Part shown: positions 1-6,874 of the stretch, piece by piece
How positions within the stretch are numbered: position 1 is the first letter of the stretch
Layout of the letters: each line of letters begins with the position of its first letter
DNA from: an uncultured Carnobacterium sp.
GTDB taxonomy: Bacteria > Bacillota > Bacilli > Lactobacillales > Aerococcaceae
Assembly (NCBI GenBank): GCA_937976325.1
Contig: CALJSD010000205.1
Location: 1-16,294, forward strand
Direction of reading: 5' to 3'
DNA length: 16,294 nucleotides
The notes under the pieces: model-generated
What the model was told of the DNA's origin: nothing
What the model saw: the letters and a program-made list of their open reading frames with translations, nothing else
Databases searched by the model: none
Position numbers and translations under genes: made by a program

Positions 1-1
1 A

Positions 2-511
2 TTTGCTAGTGGTAAAGCAGCATTCTTACACCAAGGTAACTGGAAAGACCCTAACCTAAAACAATTAAACGCTAACTTCGAAATGGGATTCATTCCTTAT
101 CAAACTCTTGGTAAAGATAAAAACGCTGACGGATTATTCATCGGTGCTCCATCTTACTACGTAGTTAACAAAGACACTAAAGCTTTAGAATACATCAACA
201 AATTCTTCAACGACTTAGCTGATACTAAAGAAGGTCAAGACTACATCGTAAACAAAGCTAACATGATTTCTCCATTCTCTAACACAACTGAGAAACCATC
301 AGCTCCATTATCTCGTTTCTTAGCTGAATGGATTAGCGCGAAGAAACCTGTTTACTCATTTGATAACCCATACTTCATGCCTGATAACTTCTTAATGAAC
401 AAATTAGGACCAATCTATGGACAATATGCTCAAGGTCAAATTGACAAAGCTAAATTCGAAGAATTGATTACTAATCAAATCAAAGAAGTGCCTAGCTTAC
501 TTAAAAAATAA
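2..511 (+). CDS. Sugar ABC transporter solute-binding protein, C-terminal part (5' truncated by window)
   Basis: The reading frame is open from base 2 and ends at TAA 509-511, giving 169 C-terminal residues. The start and any lipoprotein signal lie outside the window. The visible part begins FASGKAAFLHQGNW, a segment typical of family 1 carbohydrate-binding lipoproteins (MsmE/GanO/RafE type). It continues into a conserved GAPSYYVVNK strand and a helical C-terminus. Two permease genes of the matching family follow on the same strand, so this is inferred to be the extracellular sugar receptor of that transporter, tethered to the membrane by a lipid anchor. The sugar cannot be read from the sequence. 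The MalR-like regulator downstream hints at maltose, maltodextrin or another alpha-glucoside. Family assignment is firm; substrate is inference. Confidence 0.88.
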   Translation, partial: FASGKAAFLHQGNWKDPNLKQLNANFEMGFIPYQTLGKDKNADGLFIGAPSYYVVNKDTKALEYINKFFNDLADTKEGQDYIVNKANMISPFSNTTEKPSAPLSRFLAEWISAKKPVYSFDNPYFMPDNFLMNKLGPIYGQYAQGQIDKAKFEELITNQIKEVPSLLKK

Positions 512-534
512 TCATTAATATTGTTTGCATGGGG

Positions 535-561
535 CCCACAGCCACTTTTAGTGACTGTGGG
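535..561 (+). promoter_or_regulatory. Strong intergenic hairpin between binding-protein and permease genes
   Basis: CCCACAGCCACT (535-546) pairs with AGTGACTGTGGG (550-561) around a TTT loop, giving a 12-bp arm with one C-A mismatch. No run of T follows (the next bases are TTATGTGCTAC), so it is not a standard intrinsic terminator. In the same position in other sugar ABC operons, such hairpins protect the upstream mRNA 3' end or cause partial termination, so that more binding protein than permease is made. That role is inferred here. Confidence 0.7.
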
Positions 562-632
562 TTATGTGCTACAATAGAACCAAACTGGTGACTACCCTCA
601 CCGCTTAATTTTAATAAAGGAGGAACTCTTAT

Positions 633-1559
633 ATGTCTAAGAAAAAGAAAGCTTTAAGCAGAGAAGCTCGTGCAAAACGCAATTTTTACCGCTTAGTGTT
701 ACCTGCATTTATCATCTTTGCAATTGTTATTATCGTGCCTTTCTTCTTAGGGTTCTACTATTCGCTAACTGACTGGAAGAGCGTTACACAAACAAACTTA
801 CAATTTGTGGGACTTAAAAACTTTACAGACAGTTTAGCAGACACACGTTTCCAATACTCTTTAATGATCACTGTTATCTTCGCATTATTTAACGTAATCG
901 TGATTAACATTGTATCATTCGGCTTAGCCCTACTTGTTTCAAGTAAAATTAAGCTTAAAGACATCTTCCGTGCTGGATTCTTCATTCCAAACTTAATCGG
1001 GGGTCTTGTACTAGGTTACATTTGGCAATTCATTTATAACTCAGTATTCCCTGCTTTAGGTCAAATGATTGGAAGCGACTTTTTAATCAATAACCTATTC
1101 CTTGGAGATGTGAAATTAGCCGTTACTGCGTTAATTATCACAAACACATGGCAATATGCAGGTTATATCATGATGATTTACTTTGCAGCCCTACAAAACG
1201 TACCTTCAAGTCTTGTAGAATCTGCTTCACTTGACGGTGCAAATGCATGGCAACGTCTACGTCACATTATCATCCCAATGGTAATGCCAGCGTTCACTGT
1301 ATCGCTCTTCTTGACGATTACAAACTCATTCAAGATTTTCGATGTGAACTTCTCATTAACAGGTGGTGGACCTTCACTACTATGGCATGATAAAGCCATC
1401 CAAAGTACAGAGTTCATCACAATGAACATCTACAACACTGCTTCAGGGGACAACTTAATGGCTCAAGGTCAAGCTCGTGCCGTTATCTTATTCTTCATCT
1501 TAGTAGTCATCAGCTTAATTCAAACATCTATCACTAAACGAAAGGAGATTGACTTATAA
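633..1559 (+). CDS. Carbohydrate ABC transporter permease, MalF/MsmF-type
   Basis: 308 residues, the usual length for a CUT1-family inner permease. A basic cytoplasmic N-terminus (1-20) precedes six hydrophobic segments, starting near residues 20-44. The ATPase-docking EAA loop is clear at residues 196-215 (E196, G202, P215). It is followed by the typical FDVNFSLTGGGP segment near 236-247. The ATG at 633 is preceded by AAAGGAGG at 616-623, which fixes the start. It follows the solute-binding protein gene and overlaps the second permease gene by one base, so the pair should form the heterodimeric membrane channel. No long N-terminal extension like that of enteric MalF is present. Sugar specificity is not readable from sequence. 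Confidence 0.93.
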   Translation: MSKKKKALSREARAKRNFYRLVLPAFIIFAIVIIVPFFLGFYYSLTDWKSVTQTNLQFVGLKNFTDSLADTRFQYSLMITVIFALFNVIVINIVSFGLALLVSSKIKLKDIFRAGFFIPNLIGGLVLGYIWQFIYNSVFPALGQMIGSDFLINNLFLGDVKLAVTALIITNTWQYAGYIMMIYFAALQNVPSSLVESASLDGANAWQRLRHIIIPMVMPAFTVSLFLTITNSFKIFDVNFSLTGGGPSLLWHDKAIQSTEFITMNIYNTASGDNLMAQGQARAVILFFILVVISLIQTSITKRKEIDL

Positions 1560-2434
1560 TGAAAAAACAAAAATTCGGAATCTTACTTCTCGAAATTTTA
1601 GGATTACTCCTATTCTTACTTTTCTTGAGTCCAATCGTTCTTTTAGTGATCAACTCTGCGAAAAGTTCTGCTGATATCTTAGCTGACCCACTTGCACTTC
1701 CTGCAAGTTTCGGACAACTTTGGACAAACATTGTGACAATTTGGAATAACCCATCGATTAACTATCCTTCATCATTCTTAGCATCAACGATTATTACAGT
1801 GATTTCACTATTCACAATCACTTTATTCTCTGCTCTTGCTGCATGGGGATTAGTTCGTTACCGTTCTAAAGCTTCATTAGTGATCTTCTTCATCTTCGTA
1901 GCTTCAATGGTAATTCCTTTCCAAGTTGTAATGTATCCTTTAGTCACTTGGTTCAAAATCTTAAGTGATGCCATTACAATGCCAATCTTCGGATTCAGCT
2001 TATTACGTTCTTATCCAGGGATTATCCTAGCGTACACTGGTTTTGGTATGTCACTTTCAGTATTCATGTTCCATGGATTCATTAAAGGTGTTCCTTTAGA
2101 AATCGAAGAAGCTGCTGAATTAGACGGATGTAACAAAATGCAAACATTCTTCTATGTAGTTCTTCCAATCTTAAAACCAATCTACGTTACAATCTTAATC
2201 TTGAACGGTATCTGGATTTGGAACGACTTCCTATTACCACTTCTATTACTTGGTAAAGGAAATGCGATTCAAACATTACCAATCGCGGTTTCAAACTTCG
2301 CCGGTTCATTTACAAAACAATGGGATATGATCTTAACTTCAACATTACTCATTATGTTACCAGTTATTATCCTATTCATTCTCGCACAAAAACATATCAT
2401 GAAAGGTATGGTTGACGGAGCGATTAAATCTTAG
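1559..2434 (+). CDS. Carbohydrate ABC transporter permease, MalG/MsmG-type
   Basis: 291 residues with about six membrane segments, the first at residues 7-31. The EAA loop is at residues 184-203 (EAAELDG core, P203), after the FMFHGFIKGVP lead-in typical of MalG/MsmG proteins. The ATG shares its A with the TAA stop of the first permease (TAATG, 1557-1561). The Shine-Dalgarno AAAGGAG at 1541-1547 lies inside the upstream gene, so translation is probably coupled for equal subunit amounts. It is the last gene before a terminator at 2446-2490. No ATP-binding subunit gene follows, so the ATPase must be encoded elsewhere. Confidence 0.93.
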   Translation: MKKQKFGILLLEILGLLLFLLFLSPIVLLVINSAKSSADILADPLALPASFGQLWTNIVTIWNNPSINYPSSFLASTIITVISLFTITLFSALAAWGLVRYRSKASLVIFFIFVASMVIPFQVVMYPLVTWFKILSDAITMPIFGFSLLRSYPGIILAYTGFGMSLSVFMFHGFIKGVPLEIEEAAELDGCNKMQTFFYVVLPILKPIYVTILILNGIWIWNDFLLPLLLLGKGNAIQTLPIAVSNFAGSFTKQWDMILTSTLLIMLPVIILFILAQKHIMKGMVDGAIKS

Positions 2435-2445
2435 AACCATTTTGG

Positions 2446-2490
2446 CACTGGATATGGATTTTTGTAAGTTCGTATCCAGTGTTTTCTTTT
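2446..2490 (+). terminator. Intrinsic terminator of the sugar transporter operon
   Basis: CACTGGATATG (2446-2456) pairs with CGTATCCAGTG (2471-2481), 11 bp with one T-G wobble. The T-rich run TTTTCTTTT follows at once. It lies 11 bases after the permease stop and before the regulator gene, so it should limit read-through into the regulator. Confidence 0.87.
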
Positions 2491-2524
2491 AGAAATCATT
2501 TATTACAAGAAAGGAGGAATACAG

Positions 2525-3508
2525 ATGGCATCCACGATTAAAGACGTGGCTAAACTCGCAGGGGTCTCCCCTTCAACTGTGACGCGCGTATTGCAAGATA
2601 AATCAAGCATCAGCGACGCAACAAAGAAGAAAGTACGTCAGGCGATGGAAACATTAAACTATCACCCAAACGTCAATGCTCGTAGCTTAGCTAGTAATAA
2701 AACGAATGTCATTGGTGTAGTTCTCCCAGAAGACTCTGATGCGTTTTATCAAAACTCATTCTTCCCGGAAGTTATTCGAGGGATTGCTCAAATTGCAGCA
2801 GATCATCAGTACTCGATTCAATTATGTACAGGGCAAGATAACCATCAGCGTTTAGCAATTTTAAAAGATACCATTTTAGGTCGTCGAGTGGACGGTTTAA
2901 TCTTCCTATACGGGGAATTAGAAGACCCTCTTGTGAACTTTGCGATTGAACAAGAATTTCCAGCGGTGATTATCGGTAAGACACTTTCCCCTCTTATTTC
3001 ATTTGTCGATAATAACAATGAAAAAGCCGGATTTGATGCTACTGAATATATCATCAATAAAGGCGCAACATCGATTGCGTTTATCGGTGGTCGCGACCAA
3101 CTTTTCGTATCCAGAGAACGTCTCAATGGCTATAAAAAAGCTTTACGGGAATACAATCTCAAAGTTGATGAAAAACTCATTGCTCAAGTAGATGAATTTA
3201 CAATTGAGCGTGGATACGAGACGATTAAAGAGCTTTTAGAAGCCGGAACGATTGATGGCCTCGTAACAGCTGACTCCCTCTTTGCAGAAGGAGCTTTGCG
3301 TTATTTAAACGAGAAACACATTCAAATGCCAAGTATCACTTTTGACTCTGTACGAACTTCTGTTCAAATAGAAGCTTATGTAGACGTGCATACGCTCGAA
3401 TTAGGACGGTCTGCATTTAAAATCTTACGTAATGTCATTAAATCGAATAATAGTAAGAATATGATGTGTTATCGTCAAATCGTTTCACATTCGATTAAAG
3501 AACTATAA
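2525..3508 (+). CDS. malR: LacI/GalR-family transcriptional regulator, MalR-like
   Basis: 327 residues, standard LacI-family length. The N-terminal helix-turn-helix covers about residues 4-25 (IKDVAKLAGVSPSTVTRVL). The hinge helix sits near 48-57 (HPNVNARSLA), and a periplasmic-binding-like sensor domain covers about 60-327. Stretches such as SDAFYQN..FFP, RVDGLIFLYG, VDNNNEKAGFDATEY and the TFDSV near the end strongly recall pneumococcal MalR, the maltose/maltodextrin repressor, as I remember it. The ATG at 2525 follows AAAGGAGG (2511-2518). It lies directly downstream of the transporter operon, behind a terminator, and most likely represses that operon. The operator would be upstream of the window. 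The family is certain; the maltose link rests on recalled similarity. Confidence 0.85.
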   Translation: MASTIKDVAKLAGVSPSTVTRVLQDKSSISDATKKKVRQAMETLNYHPNVNARSLASNKTNVIGVVLPEDSDAFYQNSFFPEVIRGIAQIAADHQYSIQLCTGQDNHQRLAILKDTILGRRVDGLIFLYGELEDPLVNFAIEQEFPAVIIGKTLSPLISFVDNNNEKAGFDATEYIINKGATSIAFIGGRDQLFVSRERLNGYKKALREYNLKVDEKLIAQVDEFTIERGYETIKELLEAGTIDGLVTADSLFAEGALRYLNEKHIQMPSITFDSVRTSVQIEAYVDVHTLELGRSAFKILRNVIKSNNSKNMMCYRQIVSHSIKEL

Positions 3509-3517
3509 ATCAAATAA

Positions 3518-3565
3518 AAGAAGGCACAAGACTCTACTAGCGGATCTTGTGCCTTCTTGTATGTG
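3518..3565 (+). terminator. Terminator of the LacI-family regulator gene
   Basis: AAGAAGGCACAAGA (3518-3531) and TCTTGTGCCTTCTT (3545-3558) form a 14-bp perfect stem. It is followed by a moderately T-rich tail on the + strand, and the opposite strand reads into TTTATTTG. It therefore could work in both directions between the convergent genes. Confidence 0.85.
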
Positions 3566-3627
3566 TTTCTTCATGTCGAGGTATAGTTTATATACTTATC
3601 GTTTAAGCGCTATAAGCTTTCCACTCA

Positions 3628-3661
3628 ACAAAAAACTCCCAAGCACGAATGCCTGGGAGTT
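3628..3661 (-). terminator. Terminator of rpsO
   Basis: On the - strand, AACTCCCAGGC (3661-3651) pairs with GCTTGGGAGTT (3644-3634), with one mismatch. The T run GTTTTTTG follows. It lies 16 bases past the rpsO stop codon. Confidence 0.88.
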
Positions 3662-3677
3662 CTCAATTGGCTTAAAA

Positions 3678-3947
3678 TTAACGACGTAATCCTAAACGGT
3701 TGATTAATTCACGGTAACGTTGAACATCTTTGTTACGTAAGTATGCTAATAAGTTACGACGGTGACCAACTTTTTTCATTAATCCACGGTTTGAGTGGAA
3801 GTCTTTTTTATGAACACGGATGTGGTCATTTAAGTGGTTGATTTCGTAAGTTAATACAGCGATTTGTACTTCTGGTGAACCAGTGTCTCCTTCGTGTAAT
3901 GCATACTCTTTGATGATTTCGTTTTTCTTTTCTTTAGAAATTGCCAT
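3678..3947 (-). CDS. rpsO: 30S ribosomal protein S15
   Basis: 89 residues, the exact usual size of bacterial S15. The hallmark segments are present in order: GDTGSPEVQIA (about 20-30), the LTYEINHLNDHIRVHKKDFHSNRGL stretch that contacts 16S rRNA, and the C-terminal RRNLLAYLRNKDVQRYRELINRLGLRR. S15 is a primary 16S rRNA binder needed for assembly of the small-subunit platform. The ATG at 3947 follows a GAGGTG ribosome site. The gene is monocistronic, with its own promoter (4046-4074), a leader of about 90 bases and a strong terminator. It lies just downstream of perR-pgdA. Confidence 0.98.
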   Translation of the reverse strand: MAISKEKKNEIIKEYALHEGDTGSPEVQIAVLTYEINHLNDHIRVHKKDFHSNRGLMKKVGHRRNLLAYLRNKDVQRYRELINRLGLRR

Positions 3948-3985
3948 TTCTAAACACCTCTTTCTTTTAATTTATGCCTTGTACT

Positions 3986-4039
3986 GAGTAAAGCGTTGGT
4001 GATTCGCAAAACTCTGTAAAAGGTCTGTGCTTTAAGCAC
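3986..4039 (-). promoter_or_regulatory. Structured 5' leader of rpsO mRNA
   Basis: The predicted transcript starts near 4039. It would open with the palindrome GTGCTTAAAGCAC (4039-4027), a 5'-terminal hairpin. A second hairpin follows: GAGT-TTT-GCG pairs with CGC-TTT-ACTC (4014-3986), with a symmetric three-base internal loop. S15 autoregulates through leader RNA structure in several bacteria, but these structures vary by lineage and I cannot match this one to a known class. The pairings are seen; the regulatory role is inferred. Confidence 0.45.
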
Positions 4040-4045
4040 TTCATT

Positions 4046-4074
4046 AATGTACCTTATTTTGAGTAAAAATGCAA
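4046..4074 (-). promoter_or_regulatory. rpsO promoter
   Basis: On the - strand, TTGCAT (4074-4069) and TACATT (4051-4046) are separated by exactly 17 bases, fitting a vegetative sigma-A promoter. The -35 box sits only 7 bases beyond the pgdA stop codon. Confidence 0.75.
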
Positions 4075-4080
4075 GTGTTC

Positions 4081-5682
4081 TTACTGAATTTGTTTATGTT
4101 CTACTCGGTCAAAGTATACGTGATTTGGTTGTAATGGTTGATCTCCCATTAACTCTGTGACCGTTACTAATTCGTATCCTTCCCCTTGAAGATACTCAAT
4201 GATAGTTGGTAAGGCTTCTACCGACTCTTCATGAATATCATGCATTAATAAGATTCCGCCGTTATGAGCCGTTTCTTTAACGCGCTCAATCGTTTTGGCT
4301 GCATCTCTATATTTCCAGTCATATGAATCAATTGACCAGTTTACAATGGCAATACCTGCTTGTTCGGCTACCATCTTGTCAAAAGCTCCATATGGTGGAC
4401 GAAGACTCATTGGTCTTAGACCTCCTGTTGCTTTTGCGATTAAATCTGAAGTGGTATGCACTTCTTTATAGACTTCATCAGCTGTTTTCTTGGTTAATTG
4501 AGGATGGCTGTAACTGTGATCTCCGAGTTCATGGCCTTCTGCTACAACTTGTTGCACGAGAGCTTCATTGCCCTCTACGTGGCTTCCTACGATATAGAAC
4601 GTTGCATGGGCGTTATATTTCTTCAAGATTTCTAACACTTTTGGTGTCGTTTCTGCACGTGGGCCATCGTCAAAGGATAGTGCAATTCTCTTCTTCCCTA
4701 GTTTATCTTTTACAGTCGCTAGGTACGCTTCGTAATGATCTTTTTCCGTTTCAGGAATCATGTTTTCGTTCATGAATGCAAATAACTCAGTAAATGGTAC
4801 TGACCATTCTGCATCTTGGTCATTAGCGTCTTTATATTTTACACGGATACCATTTTGGATAATCGAAGCATCTAACTTCTTCCAGTTTCCGTCCATAAAT
4901 TGCGCAGTGACTTTAGCAGTTTGCTCATCTGATAGGCCATTTGCTTTTCCTTCATCTAAAGCCTTCTTCACAAAGAAATTAGATACTGCTAATTCATTGT
5001 TGAATAATTTTGCAATCTCAAACGGTTGTAATGTATCCGCAAATACTAATTGATGTGAGAGCTCTTTAAACTCTAATTGTTCAAAACCACTGTCTTTTTG
5101 TTGATAAACAGACACATAGTAGTGAATATCGTTCACGTTTGAGATGATTTTTGTTTGATACGCCTTGAAGAAGATAAGTGTCTTCTTAGTAGCGCCTGCA
5201 TACTTTTCAAGAACGTCTTGTTTCAATGCGTCCATTTGAGTCGCAATGGCTTCAATAGGATTTCCTGAAGCATCTGTTGGAATTAACTCCTGCACTTCTA
5301 CTTTGCCTTGCGTATCGTCTTTCACCGTTAAGTTCTCATTGTATTTCTTGGCATCTTCTTGTTCCACTTGAATAATGCGCTTATATTCTTCTTCATTGAA
5401 CTGATTTGCCATAATGCTGTGAATCGTTAATAATTCAAAAACCAAAATAAGAAAAGTTAAAATCCCAATAACCCAGAAAATCGTTTTATTCATTTTTTTC
5501 TTAGGTCTTTTCTTCTTAGGCTTTTTCCCACCAAAGAGTTCTTTTTCTTCCAGCTCCTCAAAAGTTTCCTCTTCTACGACTTCTGTTTCTTCGAAGTCTT
5601 CTGGAGCTTGAGTATATTTATTTTCCTTTTTTGAGTGTTCATTTTTGCCACTTTTGGCTCTTCGTTGAATGACCTTCTCCAT
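4081..5682 (-). CDS. pgdA: Membrane-anchored peptidoglycan N-acetylglucosamine deacetylase (polysaccharide deacetylase)
   Basis: 533 residues. An acidic cytoplasmic N-terminus (27-48) and a basic KKPKKKRPKKK stretch (53-63) precede one membrane segment (about 68-88). An extracellular middle domain of some 230 residues follows, then a NodB-homology catalytic domain (about 330-512). All NodB motifs are intact: SFDDGP (336-341; D338 base, D339 metal), HSYSHP (389-394; metal H389 and H393), RPPYG (428-432), DSYDW (452-456) and LMHDIH (479-484; H481). The layout matches PgdA-type enzymes, which deacetylate cell-wall GlcNAc and give lysozyme resistance. The start at 5682 uses AAGGGG nine bases upstream. 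It lies 24 bases after perR on the same strand, so the two are likely co-transcribed. No clear terminator follows. Enzyme class is firm; the exact wall sugar is inferred. Confidence 0.92.
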   Translation of the reverse strand: MEKVIQRRAKSGKNEHSKKENKYTQAPEDFEETEVVEEETFEELEEKELFGGKKPKKKRPKKKMNKTIFWVIGILTFLILVFELLTIHSIMANQFNEEEYKRIIQVEQEDAKKYNENLTVKDDTQGKVEVQELIPTDASGNPIEAIATQMDALKQDVLEKYAGATKKTLIFFKAYQTKIISNVNDIHYYVSVYQQKDSGFEQLEFKELSHQLVFADTLQPFEIAKLFNNELAVSNFFVKKALDEGKANGLSDEQTAKVTAQFMDGNWKKLDASIIQNGIRVKYKDANDQDAEWSVPFTELFAFMNENMIPETEKDHYEAYLATVKDKLGKKRIALSFDDGPRAETTPKVLEILKKYNAHATFYIVGSHVEGNEALVQQVVAEGHELGDHSYSHPQLTKKTADEVYKEVHTTSDLIAKATGGLRPMSLRPPYGAFDKMVAEQAGIAIVNWSIDSYDWKYRDAAKTIERVKETAHNGGILLMHDIHEESVEALPTIIEYLQGEGYELVTVTELMGDQPLQPNHVYFDRVEHKQIQ

Positions 5683-5706
5683 ACTCCTATACCCCTTAAT
5701 CGAATA

Positions 5707-6141
5707 CTATTTTTGCTTCTTTTGACACTCTGGGCACACTCCGTACACTTCCATACGATGCCCTCTTACTTTAAATCCTGTTAGCTGTTCTGCAGCTTTT
5801 TCAACGTCTTCGAGTACTGGGTAATAAAGGTCCACCACTTTCCCACACACGTCGCATACGGCGTGATAATGTTGTCCTAAATCAAAGTCATAGCGACTCG
5901 CGCTATCCCCATACGTCAATTCTTTTACGACGCCTTCTTTGATAAATAGATTTAAGTTATTATATACAGTTGCCACACTGACTTGTGGATCGTCTTTTGT
6001 CAACGCCTTGAAGATTTCTTCAGCCGTTGGATGCGTGTGTACACTTGCTAAAAACTCAAGCATTGCAACACGTTGAGGAGTAATTCTGACTCCTTTTTTA
6101 CGAAGTTGACCAACAACTTCCTTTAATTCATCTTTATGCAT
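5707..6141 (-). CDS. perR: Peroxide-responsive repressor PerR (Fur family)
   Basis: 144 residues. The N-terminal winged helix (about 1-82) contains VRITPQR and the SVATVYNNL recognition helix. The C-terminal dimerization domain holds the structural zinc cysteines C96, C99, C136 and C139. The regulatory metal ligands H37, D85, H91, H93 and D104 fall at the same positions as in Bacillus subtilis PerR. The two aspartates D85 and D104 separate PerR from Fur and Zur, which supports peroxide sensing by iron-catalysed histidine oxidation. The ribosome site before the ATG is weak (CAGG). It is the first gene of a unit with pgdA, with a promoter at 6189-6217. I could not find a convincing PerR box in its own upstream region. 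Confidence 0.95.
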   Translation of the reverse strand: MHKDELKEVVGQLRKKGVRITPQRVAMLEFLASVHTHPTAEEIFKALTKDDPQVSVATVYNNLNLFIKEGVVKELTYGDSASRYDFDLGQHYHAVCDVCGKVVDLYYPVLEDVEKAAEQLTGFKVRGHRMEVYGVCPECQKKQK

Positions 6142-6188
6142 ACTATTACCTGATTTCTATGTACTTAGTTTTTATATGGTCACTAATT

Positions 6189-6217
6189 ATTTTCTCAAAT
6201 TTCCGGGTAAAATGCAA
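6189..6217 (-). promoter_or_regulatory. perR-pgdA promoter
   Basis: On the - strand, TTGCAT (6217-6212) is followed after 17 bases by GAAAAT (6194-6189). The -35 box matches the one used by rpsO. The predicted leader to the perR ATG is about 40 bases. Confidence 0.6.
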
Positions 6218-6244
6218 GTGTTTGAGTTAACAAATTTGTAATAT

Positions 6245-6261
6245 TGTAACATTTTTGTAAC
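6245..6261 (+). promoter_or_regulatory. WalR/VicR-type direct repeat upstream of perR-pgdA
   Basis: TGTAAC (6245-6250), five bases, then TGTAAC (6256-6261) is a perfect match to the WalR (YycF/VicR) consensus TGTWAH-N5-TGTWAH. It lies 28-44 bases upstream of the perR -35 box, and the repeats read away from the operon. A further half site, TGTAAT, is at 6237-6242. WalR controls cell-wall genes including a peptidoglycan deacetylase in B. subtilis, so the pgdA context fits. Binding is inferred. The motif is short, AT-rich and partly overlaps the T-tail of the upstream terminator. Confidence 0.5.
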
Positions 6262-6295
6262 AAAAGAAGACCCGCCCCTATCGAGACGAGTCTTC
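6256..6295 (-). terminator. Terminator of the HerA-like/DJ-1 operon
   Basis: On the - strand, GAAGACTCG (6295-6287) pairs with CGGGTCTTC (6274-6266), with one mismatch. It is followed by TTTTGTTAC. It lies 9 bases beyond the DJ-1 gene stop. Confidence 0.8.
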
Positions 6296-6304
6296 ATGCC
6301 AATT

Positions 6305-6859
6305 TTATTTTTTGAGAAGTTTGTTATATTGCATTCCTTCGCGAAGAGCACTTGTGTCAGTACCTAGCGCTTCTGCAATCGTATAGGCAAATTCAAATGT
6401 TGCAGCGGGTCCACATCCCGTAATGAGTTTTCCATCTGTTTCCACAAGCTGTCCTGTATACGTTCCTTGATTGATGTCTTTTTCTACTCCAGGGTAGCAA
6501 GTATATTTCTTTCCTTTGAGCAATCCTGCACGATGCAATGCAATTGGGGCTGCACAAATCGCTGCGATAATTTTTCCTTTTTTAGAATACTCTTTTAGTT
6601 TCTTAATAAGAAATTCATCATCTCTTAAATGAGTCGCTCCTGGAAGACCACCTGGTAGCACGAGTGCATCGATATCTGCCCAGTAAAATGTATCAAGGAC
6701 ATCATCCATTTTTACCGGAATATGATGACTTCCAGTGATGACTTCACTTCCAAGCCCTACTGTATGCACTGTGTGACCTGCTCTTCTTAAAATATCAACC
6801 GTTGCAAGGCCTTCGATTTCTTCAAATCCTTGCGCGAAAAATACAACGACATTTGCCAT
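6305..6859 (-). CDS. DJ-1/PfpI-family protein (DJ-1/YajL type)
   Basis: 184 residues, full length for a single-domain DJ-1/YajL protein. The nucleophile elbow AAICAAP places the reactive cysteine at C102. The partner glutamate is E16 in FEEIE, matching E18 of human DJ-1. The GGLPGATHLRDD loop (70-81) and the TGCGPAATFEFAYTIAEAL helix (147-165) are also typical. Members are linked to oxidative and carbonyl stress. Proposed activities (glyoxalase, deglycase, chaperone) are disputed, so no reaction is assigned. The AGAGGAGG ribosome site starts right at the stop of the upstream ATPase gene, 15 bases separate the genes, and the two share a terminator, so they form one operon. Confidence 0.93.
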   Translation of the reverse strand: MANVVVFFAQGFEEIEGLATVDILRRAGHTVHTVGLGSEVITGSHHIPVKMDDVLDTFYWADIDALVLPGGLPGATHLRDDEFLIKKLKEYSKKGKIIAAICAAPIALHRAGLLKGKKYTCYPGVEKDINQGTYTGQLVETDGKLITGCGPAATFEFAYTIAEALGTDTSALREGMQYNKLLKK

Positions 6860-6874
6860 TCTTTTGGCCTCCTC

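Noticed and set aside
3600..3620. LacI-type operator around AAGCGCT
   Set aside because: It lies between convergent gene ends, where no promoter is seen, and the palindrome is only six bases.
4323..5053. Plus-strand open frames inside pgdA
   Set aside because: They lack ribosome sites and recognisable domains and lie opposite a fully conserved deacetylase gene, so they are shadow frames.
6175..6200. PerR box near the perR promoter
   Set aside because: The AT-rich bases over the -10 region match only about half of the TTATAATNATTATAA consensus.
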